Source: Allorhizocola rhizosphaerae (lineage in GTDB: Bacteria > Actinomycetota > Actinomycetes > Mycobacteriales > Micromonosporaceae). Taken from it: a stretch of DNA of 33,927 bases. Below are positions 1 through 8,681 of the stretch, one piece after another; the stretch's first letter is position 1; every line of letters begins with the position of its first letter. The notes beneath the pieces are model-generated. The model was not told where the DNA came from, searched no databases, and saw nothing but the letters and a program-made list of their open reading frames with translations. A program made the position numbers and the translations under genes. The DNA is taken from the NCBI RefSeq assembly GCF_003426775.1, contig NZ_QJUG01000081.1, positions 1 through 33,927 on the forward strand, written 5' to 3'.

Positions 1-224
1 CTGATGATCGGGGTGAGCCTGCTGACCAGGCGTGAGACAGTGGGCTGGGAGCAGCCGAACAGTTCGGCGATCAAGGCTTGGGACAGGTTATGGCGTAGGT
101 ACAGCAGCACGACCAGGACGGTGCGGTACGGGCCGAGCGCTCGACGGCGGGCAGGGTCCAGGTCGCCGGTGGCGTACACGTCGAGGACGAGCCGGTCGAC
201 TTGATCGCAGGTCAGACCCGTCAT
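1..224 (-). CDS. IS5-type transposase, N-terminal part, cut by window edge
   Basis: The minus strand reads in frame from ATG at 224 to the window edge, 74 codons. The product begins MTGLTCDQVDRLVLDVYATG and contains a helix-turn-helix stretch (LSQALIAELFGCSQPTVSRL, residues about 47-66) typical of the N-terminal DNA-binding domain of IS5-family DDE transposases with an HTH_Tnp_4 module. The catalytic DDE part lies outside the window, so intactness cannot be judged. Bases 225-470, upstream of it, hold no gene I can support; they are probably the terminal region of this IS plus the 3' flank of the adjacent group II intron. Assignment to a transposase is from family knowledge; the exact IS subgroup is not determined. 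Confidence 0.75.
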   Translation of the reverse strand, partial: MTGLTCDQVDRLVLDVYATGDLDPARRRALGPYRTVLVVLLYLRHNLSQALIAELFGCSQPTVSRLVSRLTPII

Positions 225-505
225 ATTCTCGACCCGCGACGGCCGGTCGGCGAAGATTTTCTGTGTGGTCACAGACCAGGAGGTCTACCCGAACGCGGCC
301 GTCGCGTCCATTTTAGGACGCTTTTCCTGGTCGAGCGACACGTCCCGTTAAGGCCATCGATCAGCATCGACTGTAGGGTCGGGAACTGGCGCGGTCTCCT
401 GTGCTGGCGGTAGGGCTGCAAGCCTTTACTCCCAAGGTTTCCCGTTGGGCCGTCCCACTTGCCTTCCCGTGACCAGGTAGGTTCCGTTTCCAGCTCCCGC
501 CACCT

Positions 506-539
506 CGAACCGTGCATGCCGTTCTCCAGCACACGGCTC
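506..539 (-). ncRNA. Group II intron domain V (intron 1)
   Basis: This 34-nt hairpin reads GAGCCGTG at its 5' side and CACGGTTC at its 3' side, which pair over 8 bp. It carries the catalytic AGC triad in the lower stem and an apical loop around AGAA. This is the most conserved group II ribozyme domain and binds the catalytic metals. It overlaps the stop codon of the RT ORF by 2 bp, a common arrangement in compact bacterial introns. Confidence 0.9.
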
Positions 540-1914
540 ACCGACGTCGTTCACCGCCGGCATTCGGTTTCTCCCGCCAGGGCTTACCCGCCCTGGGCTG
601 GACAACGATTCCGGAGAGTCTGATCAGGCCGAATTCACGGGGCTTGGCCTCCAACAGCACCCACCAGCCGAAGCTTCGGCTTCGGCGATGACGTTTACTG
701 ATGAAGTGCGCAAGCCGGCTCCGCGCATAAAGCATGATCTTGCCGAAGTGCCGAGCCGAGTGTCCATATCGGAAATACCCGGCCCATCCGCGCAAAAACA
801 TATTCATGTCCTGCGCAACCACTTCGGGTGACAGCAGCAGCCTGCGCTTGCCCGTGAGCTCACGGACCTTGTCGCGAGCACGCTGCATCGCTCTGTTCAT
901 GGGCCAGCGGGCCAGAAACGTCGCTGCGCGTTGACCATCACGTGATCGCATCGTCACCAGCCGGTGGTGAAAGCCCAGGAAATCTACTCCCTGACCACCG
1001 ACGGCGAGTTGAACAACACGGGTCTTGGACTCCTTCGGCTGCAATCCGAGTTCTGCCAACAGATCCCGCAACCGCTGTAGGGCAGCCTCGACCTGTTCAC
1101 GCGACTTGCACATCACCAGCGCATCGTCGGCGAAACGGACCAGCACCCCATGCTCACGGGTGTCCCACACACGGTCGATCCGGTGCAGATACACATTGCA
1201 GAGCAAGGGACTGATCACCCCGCCTTGCGCGGCGCCGGTGTCTTCACGACTGACCCGACCGTCCTGCATGACACCCGCGCGCAGCATCACCCGCAGGAGC
1301 TTGAGGACCGCCTGGTCACTAACGCGTTCCTGAATCGCTTGCATCAACTTGTCATGCGGAATCGCCGAAAAGCAGTTTGCGATATCCGTTTCCACCACCC
1401 ATCGCCTGCCCCGTCCAGACTCATCAATGAGCACCTGGAGGGCGTCGTGGGCCGAGCGCCTGGGCCGGAACCCGAACGAGCACTCGGCCATGTCCGCTTC
1501 GAAGATAGGCTCGAGCACAATCTTCGCCGCGGCCTGCACCACGCGATCACGAACCGCAGGAATCGATAACGGCCTCCGCTCTTTCGTGCCGGGTTTGGGT
1601 ATCCAGACCCGACGCGCAGGCAGCGGCCGATAACTGCCCTCCTGGAGCTCGACAGCCAGTTCGTCGAGCAGCCGGGTCACCCCATACTGCTCAACATGGT
1701 CCAAAGTGGTTCTGTCGATGCCGGGCGCGCCGTCGTTACGGCGCACCGCCACCCACGCCCGCCACAAGACGTCTCTGCGGAAGACCTTGTCTCGCAGCGC
1801 ATGGAACCGACGCCCGGGATCAGCCTTGGCCGCCCGGTACAGCGCATGCTGCAAAGCACGAACCGGATCCAACCTGGACCCCGATGTGGTGGAACTAGCC
1901 TCAACGGCACTCAC
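538..1914 (-). CDS. ltrA: Group II intron reverse transcriptase/maturase (no HNH)
   Basis: A protein of 458 aa that acts as maturase and reverse transcriptase for splicing and retrohoming of the surrounding intron. Visible RT blocks are the RT-1/2 region IPKPGTKERRPLSIP (about 105-119), SFGFRPRRSAHDAL (146-159), AQGGVISPLLCN (229-240) and the catalytic box RFADDALVM with FADD at 261-264. A maturase (GIIM) motif FLRGWAGYFRYG follows. The C-terminus ends soon after a basic stretch and shows no CxxC/HNH endonuclease, so mobility would rely on the RT alone. The frame is open up to 1968, but GTG at 1914 is preferred because AAGGGG lies 6 nt upstream. The frame is undamaged. Domain V overlaps its stop codon, which fixes it as intron-encoded rather than a defence-type RT or a DGR RT. 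Confidence 0.92.
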   Translation of the reverse strand: MSAVEASSTTSGSRLDPVRALQHALYRAAKADPGRRFHALRDKVFRRDVLWRAWVAVRRNDGAPGIDRTTLDHVEQYGVTRLLDELAVELQEGSYRPLPARRVWIPKPGTKERRPLSIPAVRDRVVQAAAKIVLEPIFEADMAECSFGFRPRRSAHDALQVLIDESGRGRRWVVETDIANCFSAIPHDKLMQAIQERVSDQAVLKLLRVMLRAGVMQDGRVSREDTGAAQGGVISPLLCNVYLHRIDRVWDTREHGVLVRFADDALVMCKSREQVEAALQRLRDLLAELGLQPKESKTRVVQLAVGGQGVDFLGFHHRLVTMRSRDGQRAATFLARWPMNRAMQRARDKVRELTGKRRLLLSPEVVAQDMNMFLRGWAGYFRYGHSARHFGKIMLYARSRLAHFISKRHRRSRSFGWWVLLEAKPREFGLIRLSGIVVQPRAGKPWREKPNAGGERRR

Positions 1915-2467
1915 CAGGCACCCCTTCATCAGCACTGCGCATCGACGAAGCAGCGGCCCTTCCCTCACCGGCGGTTATGTTGTCCACCCGGCTCAACCAG
2001 TACTACGGCCGCCTCCGACACCCTCCCGGCCAGCCATCCACTTCCCGAGATCATCGGTTATAGGACACCACGCTCCAGCAACACCATCCGCAGGTTGCCG
2101 GGCCGGGGAGGGCCTCCCCAGTTCCCGCCGCCACTATCTGCACGTTCCGCGCCCCATACGCCGAGGAGTCCATCACGGCTGCACATTCAGGATCTTCACC
2201 GCTTCCATGGCCTTCGCCCCGCATTCGAGAGGCTCGGCACTCCCACGCGCCACCCGAAGGCAGCAGAGTAACGACGCCGCAGGCTTCGCTTCATGCTACG
2301 GACCGCACAGTCGCTCCCCCACAAGGGCTTTCGACACTGGGCTTCGACCCGGCCCGTTTCCAGACCAAGCCGCCAGTCTGCTACCGGGCCTCCTGACAGC
2401 TACCCGGACCGGACTCACACCGGCAAGCGACGACGAGCTTACAAACAAAGATCAACCACCTACATGG

Positions 2468-2845
2468 TCAACCTCCACTCTGCTGGGCGCACGAATAATG
2501 CTCAAAAGAGTTCTGCTGTTCAACTGTTCCCACTTCGGATGCATCCGACTCAGCGAAACAATCGACTATGTCCTCCTCGGACAAAGGATGGTCCCGGGTC
2601 AGCGCGTAGGCGAACCGGCCGTTGTTCATCTGCCGCATCAATCCCGAGGAAACACGTTGGGCCTGGCACCCTGGCAGCAAAGCAGATAGCCCCCGTTCCA
2701 ATTCCGTTCGGGCGGAAATCAGCGCTGCAAACAAGTCGTTTTCGACAAATTCAAAGGTTCGGTCACCGAAGGTCATTAGCAGGCGGAATGGTCGCTCAGC
2801 AGGGACATCGAAGTTCACGAACCGAGTATCTCGCTCGTTGTTCAC
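2468..2845 (-). CDS. Conserved hypothetical, candidate immunity protein, interrupted by group II intron
   Basis: The first 117 codons (2845 down to about 2493) are genuine exon: they include FDVPAERPFRLLMTFGDRTF, followed by an acidic FVENDLFAALISART helix and SSGLMRQMNNGRFAYAL. The last residues (CAQQSGG) are translated intron sequence, because the group II intron starts at 2492. The GTG start overlaps the preceding gene's TGA (GTGA), so it is translationally coupled to it. It lies downstream of an RHS/Hint gene and a DUF7919-like gene on the same strand, the usual place for immunity genes. No family is recognised with certainty. If the intron splices with the estimated 3' end (about 471), the frame continues for about 67 codons, but that boundary is uncertain. 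Without splicing the protein is truncated at 125 aa. Confidence 0.55.
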   Translation of the reverse strand: MNNERDTRFVNFDVPAERPFRLLMTFGDRTFEFVENDLFAALISARTELERGLSALLPGCQAQRVSSGLMRQMNNGRFAYALTRDHPLSEEDIVDCFAESDASEVGTVEQQNSFEHYSCAQQSGG

Positions 2846-3024
2846 CGCTCGTAGCTGAATACGTTCACATCACTTCTCTTCCCAAAATTTGGATTTTGCA
2901 CGACCGTGCCATCCGGCAGCGTACAGGACACGATACACCTTGGATCAATATGACCCGGGTATGCTATTTCGCACTCATGGCTGAACACGTTGTCGGGGCC
3001 TAATGCCTCGTTACGTCGACCCAA
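2842..3024 (-). CDS. Small hypothetical protein, coupled to the next gene
   Basis: A 60-aa product starting MGRRNEALGPDNVFSHECEI. The central part IDPRCIVSCTLPDGTVVQNP looks like short beta strands; there are no membrane segments. It sits 27 bp downstream of the DUF7919-like gene and shares a 4-bp GTGA overlap with the following ORF, so the small genes form one unit behind the RHS gene. I do not recognise a family. Because of its size it could be the remnant of a longer gene or the N-terminal part of its partner split by an old frameshift. The coupling overlap is the main reason to call it. Confidence 0.45.
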   Translation of the reverse strand: MGRRNEALGPDNVFSHECEIAYPGHIDPRCIVSCTLPDGTVVQNPNFGKRSDVNVFSYER

Positions 3025-3051
3025 CTGCCATTGCCGCGAAACGAGACTGGA

Positions 3052-3471
3052 TCAAATATCTGAGCCGCGCTCGTCGCAATGCATTACAGCCTCAACGAAC
3101 TGTGCCGGTGGCTTATATCCATGGTCAACAACGTAGTGATAAATCAGATCTGGGGCCGCAAAGCTGATGCCCTTGCCCGCAGAAACCCGGATCTCCGCCG
3201 AGCCGAGGAACACTTCTCTGTCGTTGATCATCGTAGACAGAGGCGGCCAATGCGGCAGCTTGTCACAAGGTTTAAAGGTGCAGCGATGAAATCCGCGGGT
3301 CTGAGCCGTTTTCCTTTCGGCGCACAGCTTTCCAAGCCTGGCCACGAACCTCGGCGGAGTGGGCCCGATCGGGTATTCATGGCCTGCCTCGAGCCAACCG
3401 ACACATAACAACCCAACCGCCTGTTCGGATTTCAGATAGGTGTACGGGCTGAGATCAGCAAAGTAGGTCAA
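3052..3471 (-). CDS. DUF7919-like protein, probable RHS-associated immunity protein
   Basis: A 139-aa soluble protein starting MTYFADLSPYTYL, with LLCVGWLEAGHEYPIGPTPP, the pair TRGFHRC/FKPC, and the C-terminal block DLIYHYVVDHGYKPPAQF. This pattern (MTYFxDLSPYxY, VGWL, H-x-C...C) matches my memory of the DUF7919 family of small actinobacterial proteins encoded next to polymorphic toxins. The start is TTG at 3471, overlapping the TGA stop of the RHS gene (TTGA), so the two are translationally coupled. That coupling, directly after a gene ending in a toxin-like tip, is why I infer an immunity role. The family has no established biochemical function that I know of, and the DUF number should be checked. 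Confidence 0.65.
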   Translation of the reverse strand: MTYFADLSPYTYLKSEQAVGLLCVGWLEAGHEYPIGPTPPRFVARLGKLCAERKTAQTRGFHRCTFKPCDKLPHWPPLSTMINDREVFLGSAEIRVSAGKGISFAAPDLIYHYVVDHGYKPPAQFVEAVMHCDERGSDI

Positions 3472-6400
3472 TCTATGACCTCCCTACATGCCGCCCAGTG
3501 GCAAGTTCCCTTGTTGGGTTCAAGCAGTGCGGACAACCTGGTTGGCTTGGTTGCGACTCTTGGGTTACCCATGATATTGAGTTTAGGCAGCCCGTTCGAG
3601 CCATCTCCGGGGTACAACGTATAGTCCTGGACATACTGGCCACCCTTGTACTCCTGCACATGCATAATGTCATCACCGATTTCGATGGCGTTACCCTCGC
3701 TGTCGAGGATTGTTTCGCCATGCTTGCTGTACATCTTCAGGGAAGTTCCTTTCGGGATGCGAGTCAAACCCGCCCCGGGTTCGAGTGCGCCGTGCCCGCT
3801 GAACACGATTTGCCCGTCCGGGCGACCGCCGCCAGTTCTGCATGCACCAAGTCCATTGTTGTTGTGGACCAGAACCGCCGTTTCCCCAGCTAGAACATAG
3901 TAGGTGTGGATGTCGTCGACGGTTAGGTCGCGCATGGTGGCCGCGCCGATGTGGTTCTGGACGCTCGTGACCGTGCTGGTGTTGCCTTTTGCGTCGACGA
4001 GGGTGGAGTCGCCCGGGCGGAGTTGGGCTGCATCGACCCACTCCTTGCGCGTAGCGTCCCAGAACGGGTGGTGCTGGGTGGTCTTGAGGACGGTCGTCCG
4101 GCCGGTCTTGTGATCGCGGACGGTCAGGTCGGTGAGGTCGGTGTCGAGGTTGACGTGGAGCGCCGTGACGGGCTTCGCTTCGGTGCGGCCGGTCTGCGGG
4201 TCGGTCGCGAGGACCTTGTCGCCCACCTTCAGCTTGTCGATGGCTATGGACTGGCCGCTGGCTAGAACGACTGGTGTCTTCGGGTCGAAGCTGTGGCATG
4301 CTTCGCGGCTGAAGGCGTTCCTCAGCCTGCTGGTGATGCCCTCACCGGCCTCGCGTAGGGAGGTGGTAGCGCTGTTCCAGGCGTTACGCGCGCCGCCGGT
4401 GACTGTATTGGCGACACCTCGGAAGCCGTTGGCGATGTTGGCGCCTTCGCCTTTGAGGGCGTTCCAGGCGGAGCCGAGGGCGGTTTTGCCGCCGAGGCCG
4501 TTCCACAGGGCGCCGGCCTCCTTGCTGAGGGCGGCGCCGAACATGGAGCCCAGGCCGCCGGTGACGCCGCCGAAGAGCGCGCCGGCGGCGACGTCGCCGA
4601 CCAGGTCCCAGCCGGACTTGCCCTGCATGGCGCCGGTGACCCAGGCGCCAGCGGCTCCGGCGAGGGCGCCGCAGGCGACCGCGCCTACGCCGGTCCAGCC
4701 GATGGCCACGCCGCAGGCGACGCCTACGACGGCGCCGACCACGAAGCCAGCGATTTCGGCCTTGTGCTCTTTGACCCAGGTTTCGGCCGCCTTGTAGGCG
4801 TCGACGATGACCTTCTTGCCCTCTTCGATCAGCTGGGTGGTCTTCTGGACGACCGTGTCCACGACGTTGTTGACTACCTGCGTGGCCGTGTCAACGATCT
4901 GTTTGATGGGGCTGGCGTTGTAAACCTTGACGACCGCCTGCTTGACCTTGTTCAGCTTCTTCTTGGTGTTCTGGACAACGTTCTGGACCTTTTGGACGGC
5001 CCAGTTCTTGACCTCACTGACCTTCTCGCGGGCCCAGTTGTAGGCCGACGACACCGCGTTGCTGACCGTCGACACGGTATTGCTGACGAAGCTGGAGACC
5101 TTGTTGACCGCGCTGGACACCGCGCTGGTGACCTTGTTCCACAGGCCCCAATGGCCGGTGGGGTCGGTGACGGTCAGCGGGTTGCCGTCGCCATAGGCGT
5201 ACCGGTTGGCCCGGATAGAGTTCGGGATCGGTGAGACCGTGGCGGTATCGCGGGAGGCGAACTGGGCCGTGTCGGGGTTGTACCAGCGGGTGTGCATGTT
5301 CACGCGGGCCGTGCTCGGGTCGGTCCAGCCGGACTGGTAGCCGAGGTTGCCGATGATGCCGGCGGTCGCGAGCAGGGTGCCGAACGGGTTGTAGGTGCGC
5401 GAGCCGGTCAGCGTGGTGCCGGTGGACGTGAACTGGGCGACGACGTCGTCGTGCAGGTCGGTCCAGGCGAACACCCCGCTGGCGCCCGTCTTGACGCCGA
5501 ACAGGTCACCGGCCGGGTCGCGGCTGTAGGTGGCCGTGCCGTCGGAGGCGACGTGGTTTCCGGTGCCGCTGTATGCGAACGATGCCGCGCCTGCGGTGAG
5601 CACCCGACCTAGGCCGTCATAGGCGTAGCTGCGGGTGTCCTGGGTGATCTGCTGGCCGTAGGCGTCGAAGGTGGACGGTGTGGTGACCGTGCCCACTGTG
5701 GTGCCGCTCAGGGTGCCGCGCGGCGTGTAGGTGTAGGTCGCCGATCCGTCGGAGGTCAGCTGGTTACGCGTGTTGTACGTGAACACGCGCGAGCCGACCT
5801 GCGTCCGGTTGCCGGACTTGTCGTACGCATACGTGGTGGTGTTGGTGCCGTCGTGGTGCGACACCAACCGGCTCGCGTTGTCGTATGTGTAGGTGTTGGA
5901 CCCGGCGCCGGCGAAACCGACCGTCGTCTTGGAGGTTTCGTTGCCGTTGAGGTCGTAGCCGTAGGTGATCGACCCGATGGTCGCCCCATTCGGCTGGGCC
6001 AGGCTATCGGTTTCTAGCCGATGCAGCCCGTCGTAGGTGTAGCTGCGCTTGTTGCCCGACCCACCATAGGTGATCGACTTTACCCGCGAGAGGGTGTCGT
6101 ACTCGAACGAGGCCTGTTGCCCGGTCGAGGCATCGGACACCGTGGACAGCCGTGCGGCGTTGTCATAACCATATGATGTGGTACCGGATGCGTCCTGCCG
6201 TGAGGCCATCAGACCGTCACCGGTCCAGCCGAACGACGACGCCCCGGCCGCGCCCGTCACCGACGTCAACAGGCCCCGGTCGTTGTAGCCCAGGCTGCTC
6301 GTGCTGCCGCCCTCGGCGAACGAGGTCATCCGCCCGCCCAGGTCGTAATCGAAGGCTCGGCCCGCCGTGGGCGCCTCGGCGCCGGTACCCGTCTGAGAAA

Positions 6401-8198
6401 TCAATTGTCCCATGGAGTTGTACGCATTGGTCACCGTCACCCCGCCCGGTGCGTTGCGGGTGACCGGCCGCCCGGCGGCGTCATAGGCGATGGTAAAGGC
6501 CGCGCCGTCGGGTTCGATCTCGGCTTCCGGCTTTCCCCAGGAGTTGTATGTGGTCAGGAACCGGTTGCCGCGCCCGTCGGTGAACCGGGTCGGCATGCCC
6601 GCGATGTCGTACCCGAATGACGTCGTGATCGACTCCGTGGCCGACACCGGCTCGATCACCTGCGTGACCGAACCCGTTGCGCCATAGGTAAACGAGGTCG
6701 TGTTGCCGCGCGCATCGGTCGACGTCAGCGCGTGACCGGCCGCGTCGTAGGTCACCGACGTGGCGGCCAGGACCGCACCGGCCGGGCTTACCTGCCGCTT
6801 CACGATCAGACGTCCGGCCGCGTCGTAACCGGCCGTCTGCTTGGACAGGTCCGCCGCGATCGTTGCCGTCTTGCGCCCGGCATAGTCGTACTGGAACTGC
6901 GTGACGTTTCCGGCCGCGTCGGTAACCGAGGTGGTCTCGCCAGCGGCGTTGTAGCCGTAGGTGGTCGCGCCGCGGCCCGGCGGCTTGAGCGATGACAGCC
7001 GTCCCGCCGAATCGTAGGCGTATTCGGTCACGAAGGCGGCCGCGGGCGAACGCTCGATCGCGGTCGTGGTGACCTTCCGCCCGAGGAAGTCGTAGGTCGC
7101 CTCCGAACGCGCTCCGTTCGGATCAGTGACCGACAGCTGCTCGCCATTGAGTGAATAGGTGTACCTGGTCTGGCCTGCGTTGGGCGTGGTGACCCGCGCC
7201 ACCCGGCCGAGCTGGTCGTACACGTAAGCCGTCTCGTGCAACAGCGCATCGATGGTCTTGGTCACCTGAACCGGCGTCGTCGTACTCCGTTTTGGACACC
7301 GGACTGATCGGGGTACTCGAGCCAGGGGGCGTGTAGGCCGGCAGCCGCACCTGCGTCGGCTGGCCCGCCGCATCGCGCACGGTCGTGGTCACCCGGCCCT
7401 TGGCGTCCTTGTTCTCGACCACCTCACCGAAGGTGTTGTAGCCGATGCTCATCACCGGGACGGCCAGCGCCGACGTGCCACCACTCTCCTCGGCCACCAC
7501 GGCCGGCGCGGTCGAGATAGCAGGCTGCCCCGCCTCGTCGTACTCGGTGCGCGTGATATTGCCGTTGGGGTCCGTTGTCGTGATCGTCAAACCACGCTGA
7601 TCGTAGGTCCACGACGTGGTCGGATAGGTCGACAGCGACGCGCCGTCACGGCCCTTGCCGTGCAGCGCCGAAACCTGCGCCGCCGTGATGGCCTTGGGAT
7701 ACACCTGCACGTTGTCAATGCCGCCCTTGGCGAAGTAGCAGGCGCACCCGTTGTACTGATACCCGCCAATCATCAACGGGCCGCTGGTGGCGAACGCGGG
7801 CGGAGCCACGACCGATGACTGCAGCACTCCGTCCACGTACAGGTTCAGCCGCCCCGCCGCCTGGTCACGCACGCCGACCAGGTGCACCCAGCTGCCCACG
7901 GCAGGCGGCGAAGTCGCGGTCGCCGCGGTCAACCCGGTGTTGGCGGTGTCCGCGTTATACGCGCCGAACCTGAACCGGCCCGGGCCGGTGTCGTAGCCGA
8001 GGTAGAAGGCGCTCGCCTGCGACCCGCGCTGCGTCACCGCCGCGTAATCGCCTGCCGCGTCAGGGATTTTCACCCACGCCGACACCGTGTACGACGAAGC
8101 CGTGTCTACCACCGGGCCGGCCGTCTGGATGGCGCCGCCGCCGTTGAACGACGCACCGCCATCGGCCCACGACTGAGGTTTGACCCGCGAGGTGGGCA
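3468..8198 (-). pseudogene. RHS/YD-repeat polymorphic toxin with Hint domain; 5'-truncated and frameshifted
   Basis: Reading along the minus strand: a LamG/concanavalin-like domain (about 8160-7640; FNGGGAIQTAG, LYVDGVLQSS), then many YD repeats (about 7600-5400; NITRTEYDEAGQ, YTYDGLHRLETDS), the RHS core (about 5400-5150; LGYQSGWTDPSTARVNMHTR, RWYNPDTAQFASRD), a helical Val/Lys-rich segment, a Gly/Ala-rich hydrophobic segment (about 4770-4470), and a Hint/intein-like autoprocessing domain (4301-3858; starts ACHSFDPKTPV, has TTQHHPF, ends LVHN). The C-terminal tip (3857-3471, 129 aa) contains VFSGHGALEPG, DYTLYP and CHWAACRE and resembles the putative adhesin 'Stv' tip seen on RHS proteins. 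A one-base insertion near 7270 breaks the frame between the repeats, and the 5' end is replaced by IS fragments at about 8198, so no export signal remains. The 1301-codon downstream frame is otherwise open. Confidence 0.85.
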
Positions 8199-8287
8199 CT
8201 CTGAAACTTGGACCTGTTGGTTCAGGAAGGGAATGTCCAGGTGGGACGTCCATCGAAGTACTCCGACGAGTTCAGAGCTGACGCCTT
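8199..8287 (+). mobile_element. IS3-family left-end remnant
   Basis: About 90 bp. The plus strand reads a ribosome-binding-like AGGAAGG and then GTG followed by GRPSKYSDEFRADAL, the N-terminus of an IS3-family OrfA. The frame is lost at about 8287, where the neighbouring IS1634 remnant starts. It forms the junction that truncates the RHS gene. Confidence 0.55.
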
Positions 8288-8680
8288 GGCTTGCGCCCAC
8301 ACCGCCGCCACGTGTCCGTGCGGCAACGAGCGCACCACACGCAGATCCTTGCCCGCCGCCACCAACGTTTTACCGGCCAGGCTGGCCCGGACCGCCTCAA
8401 TCGTCGCTTCGGGCAGCGCCGACAGATTGGCCAAAGTCTCGTGCCGGACCTTGCCGCCCTCGCGGAACGAGCGGCGCACCAGCCACGACACGTACTCCCG
8501 CTCACCGCGTCTGCTCACAATCTTCGACACATGCATCGCGCCCGATGGCTTGGCCACCACCACAACCTAGCCGAACAATCAACCGACGTCACTACCGTTA
8601 CTGGCTACAAATCAGCCACAATCAACGCCACAACCCCAGGCCACCAACCAAATCAACCCCGAAATCATCAGTAACTTCGG
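8288..8680 (-). pseudogene. IS1634-family transposase, N-terminal remnant
   Basis: From about 8563 the minus strand encodes MHVSKIVSRRGEREYVSWLV, then RRSFREGGKVRHETLANLS and SLPHGHVAAVWAQAKA, the conserved start of IS1634-type transposases. About 90 residues remain before the sequence switches to the IS3 scrap at 8287, so the catalytic domain is gone. The 115 bp upstream, to just before the protease stop codon at 8682-8684, look like the IS terminal region (AGCCCGAAGTTACTGATG on the minus strand). It is a dead fragment; the inferred order of events is insertion next to the protease gene and then deletion together with the 5' part of the RHS gene. Confidence 0.7.
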
Positions 8681-8681
8681 G

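Larger units (their letters stand above)
471..2492 (-). mobile_element. Group II intron, about 2.0 kb, with RT ORF
   Basis: On the minus strand the element starts at 2492 with GTGCGCCCAGC, matching the GUGYG 5' consensus of group II introns. It continues through an RNA-only region of about 580 bases, then an intron-encoded reverse transcriptase, and ends with a clear domain V (506-539) and a plausible domain VI with a bulged A at about 478. Counting 7-8 nt past the bulged A puts the 3' boundary near 470-471; this is an estimate. The 5' boundary falls inside the small ORF that starts at 2845, so the intron interrupts a gene in the sense orientation and could be spliced out. Domain V base pairing is intact, suggesting a functional ribozyme. 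Full folding and EBS/IBS pairing were not worked out. Confidence 0.85.

Noticed and set aside
269-541. 90-codon ORF covering domain V of intron 1
   Set aside because: It begins inside the domain V RNA; only its distal part could be a 3' exon, and that is not established.
538-1914. RT as part of a retron, DGR or defence RT system
   Set aside because: Domain V overlaps the stop codon and a GUGYG intron start lies upstream; no template/variable repeats or msr-msd-like sequence seen.
4764-5612. Long plus-strand ORFs antisense to the RHS gene
   Set aside because: Shadow frames of a GC-rich repeat gene; composition is biased (Asp/Leu/Val) and has no start signals.
5150-7600. Tandem DNA repeats or CRISPR in the RHS gene
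   Set aside because: The periodicity is protein-level YD repeats with diverged DNA; there are no identical direct repeats with unique spacers anywhere in the window.
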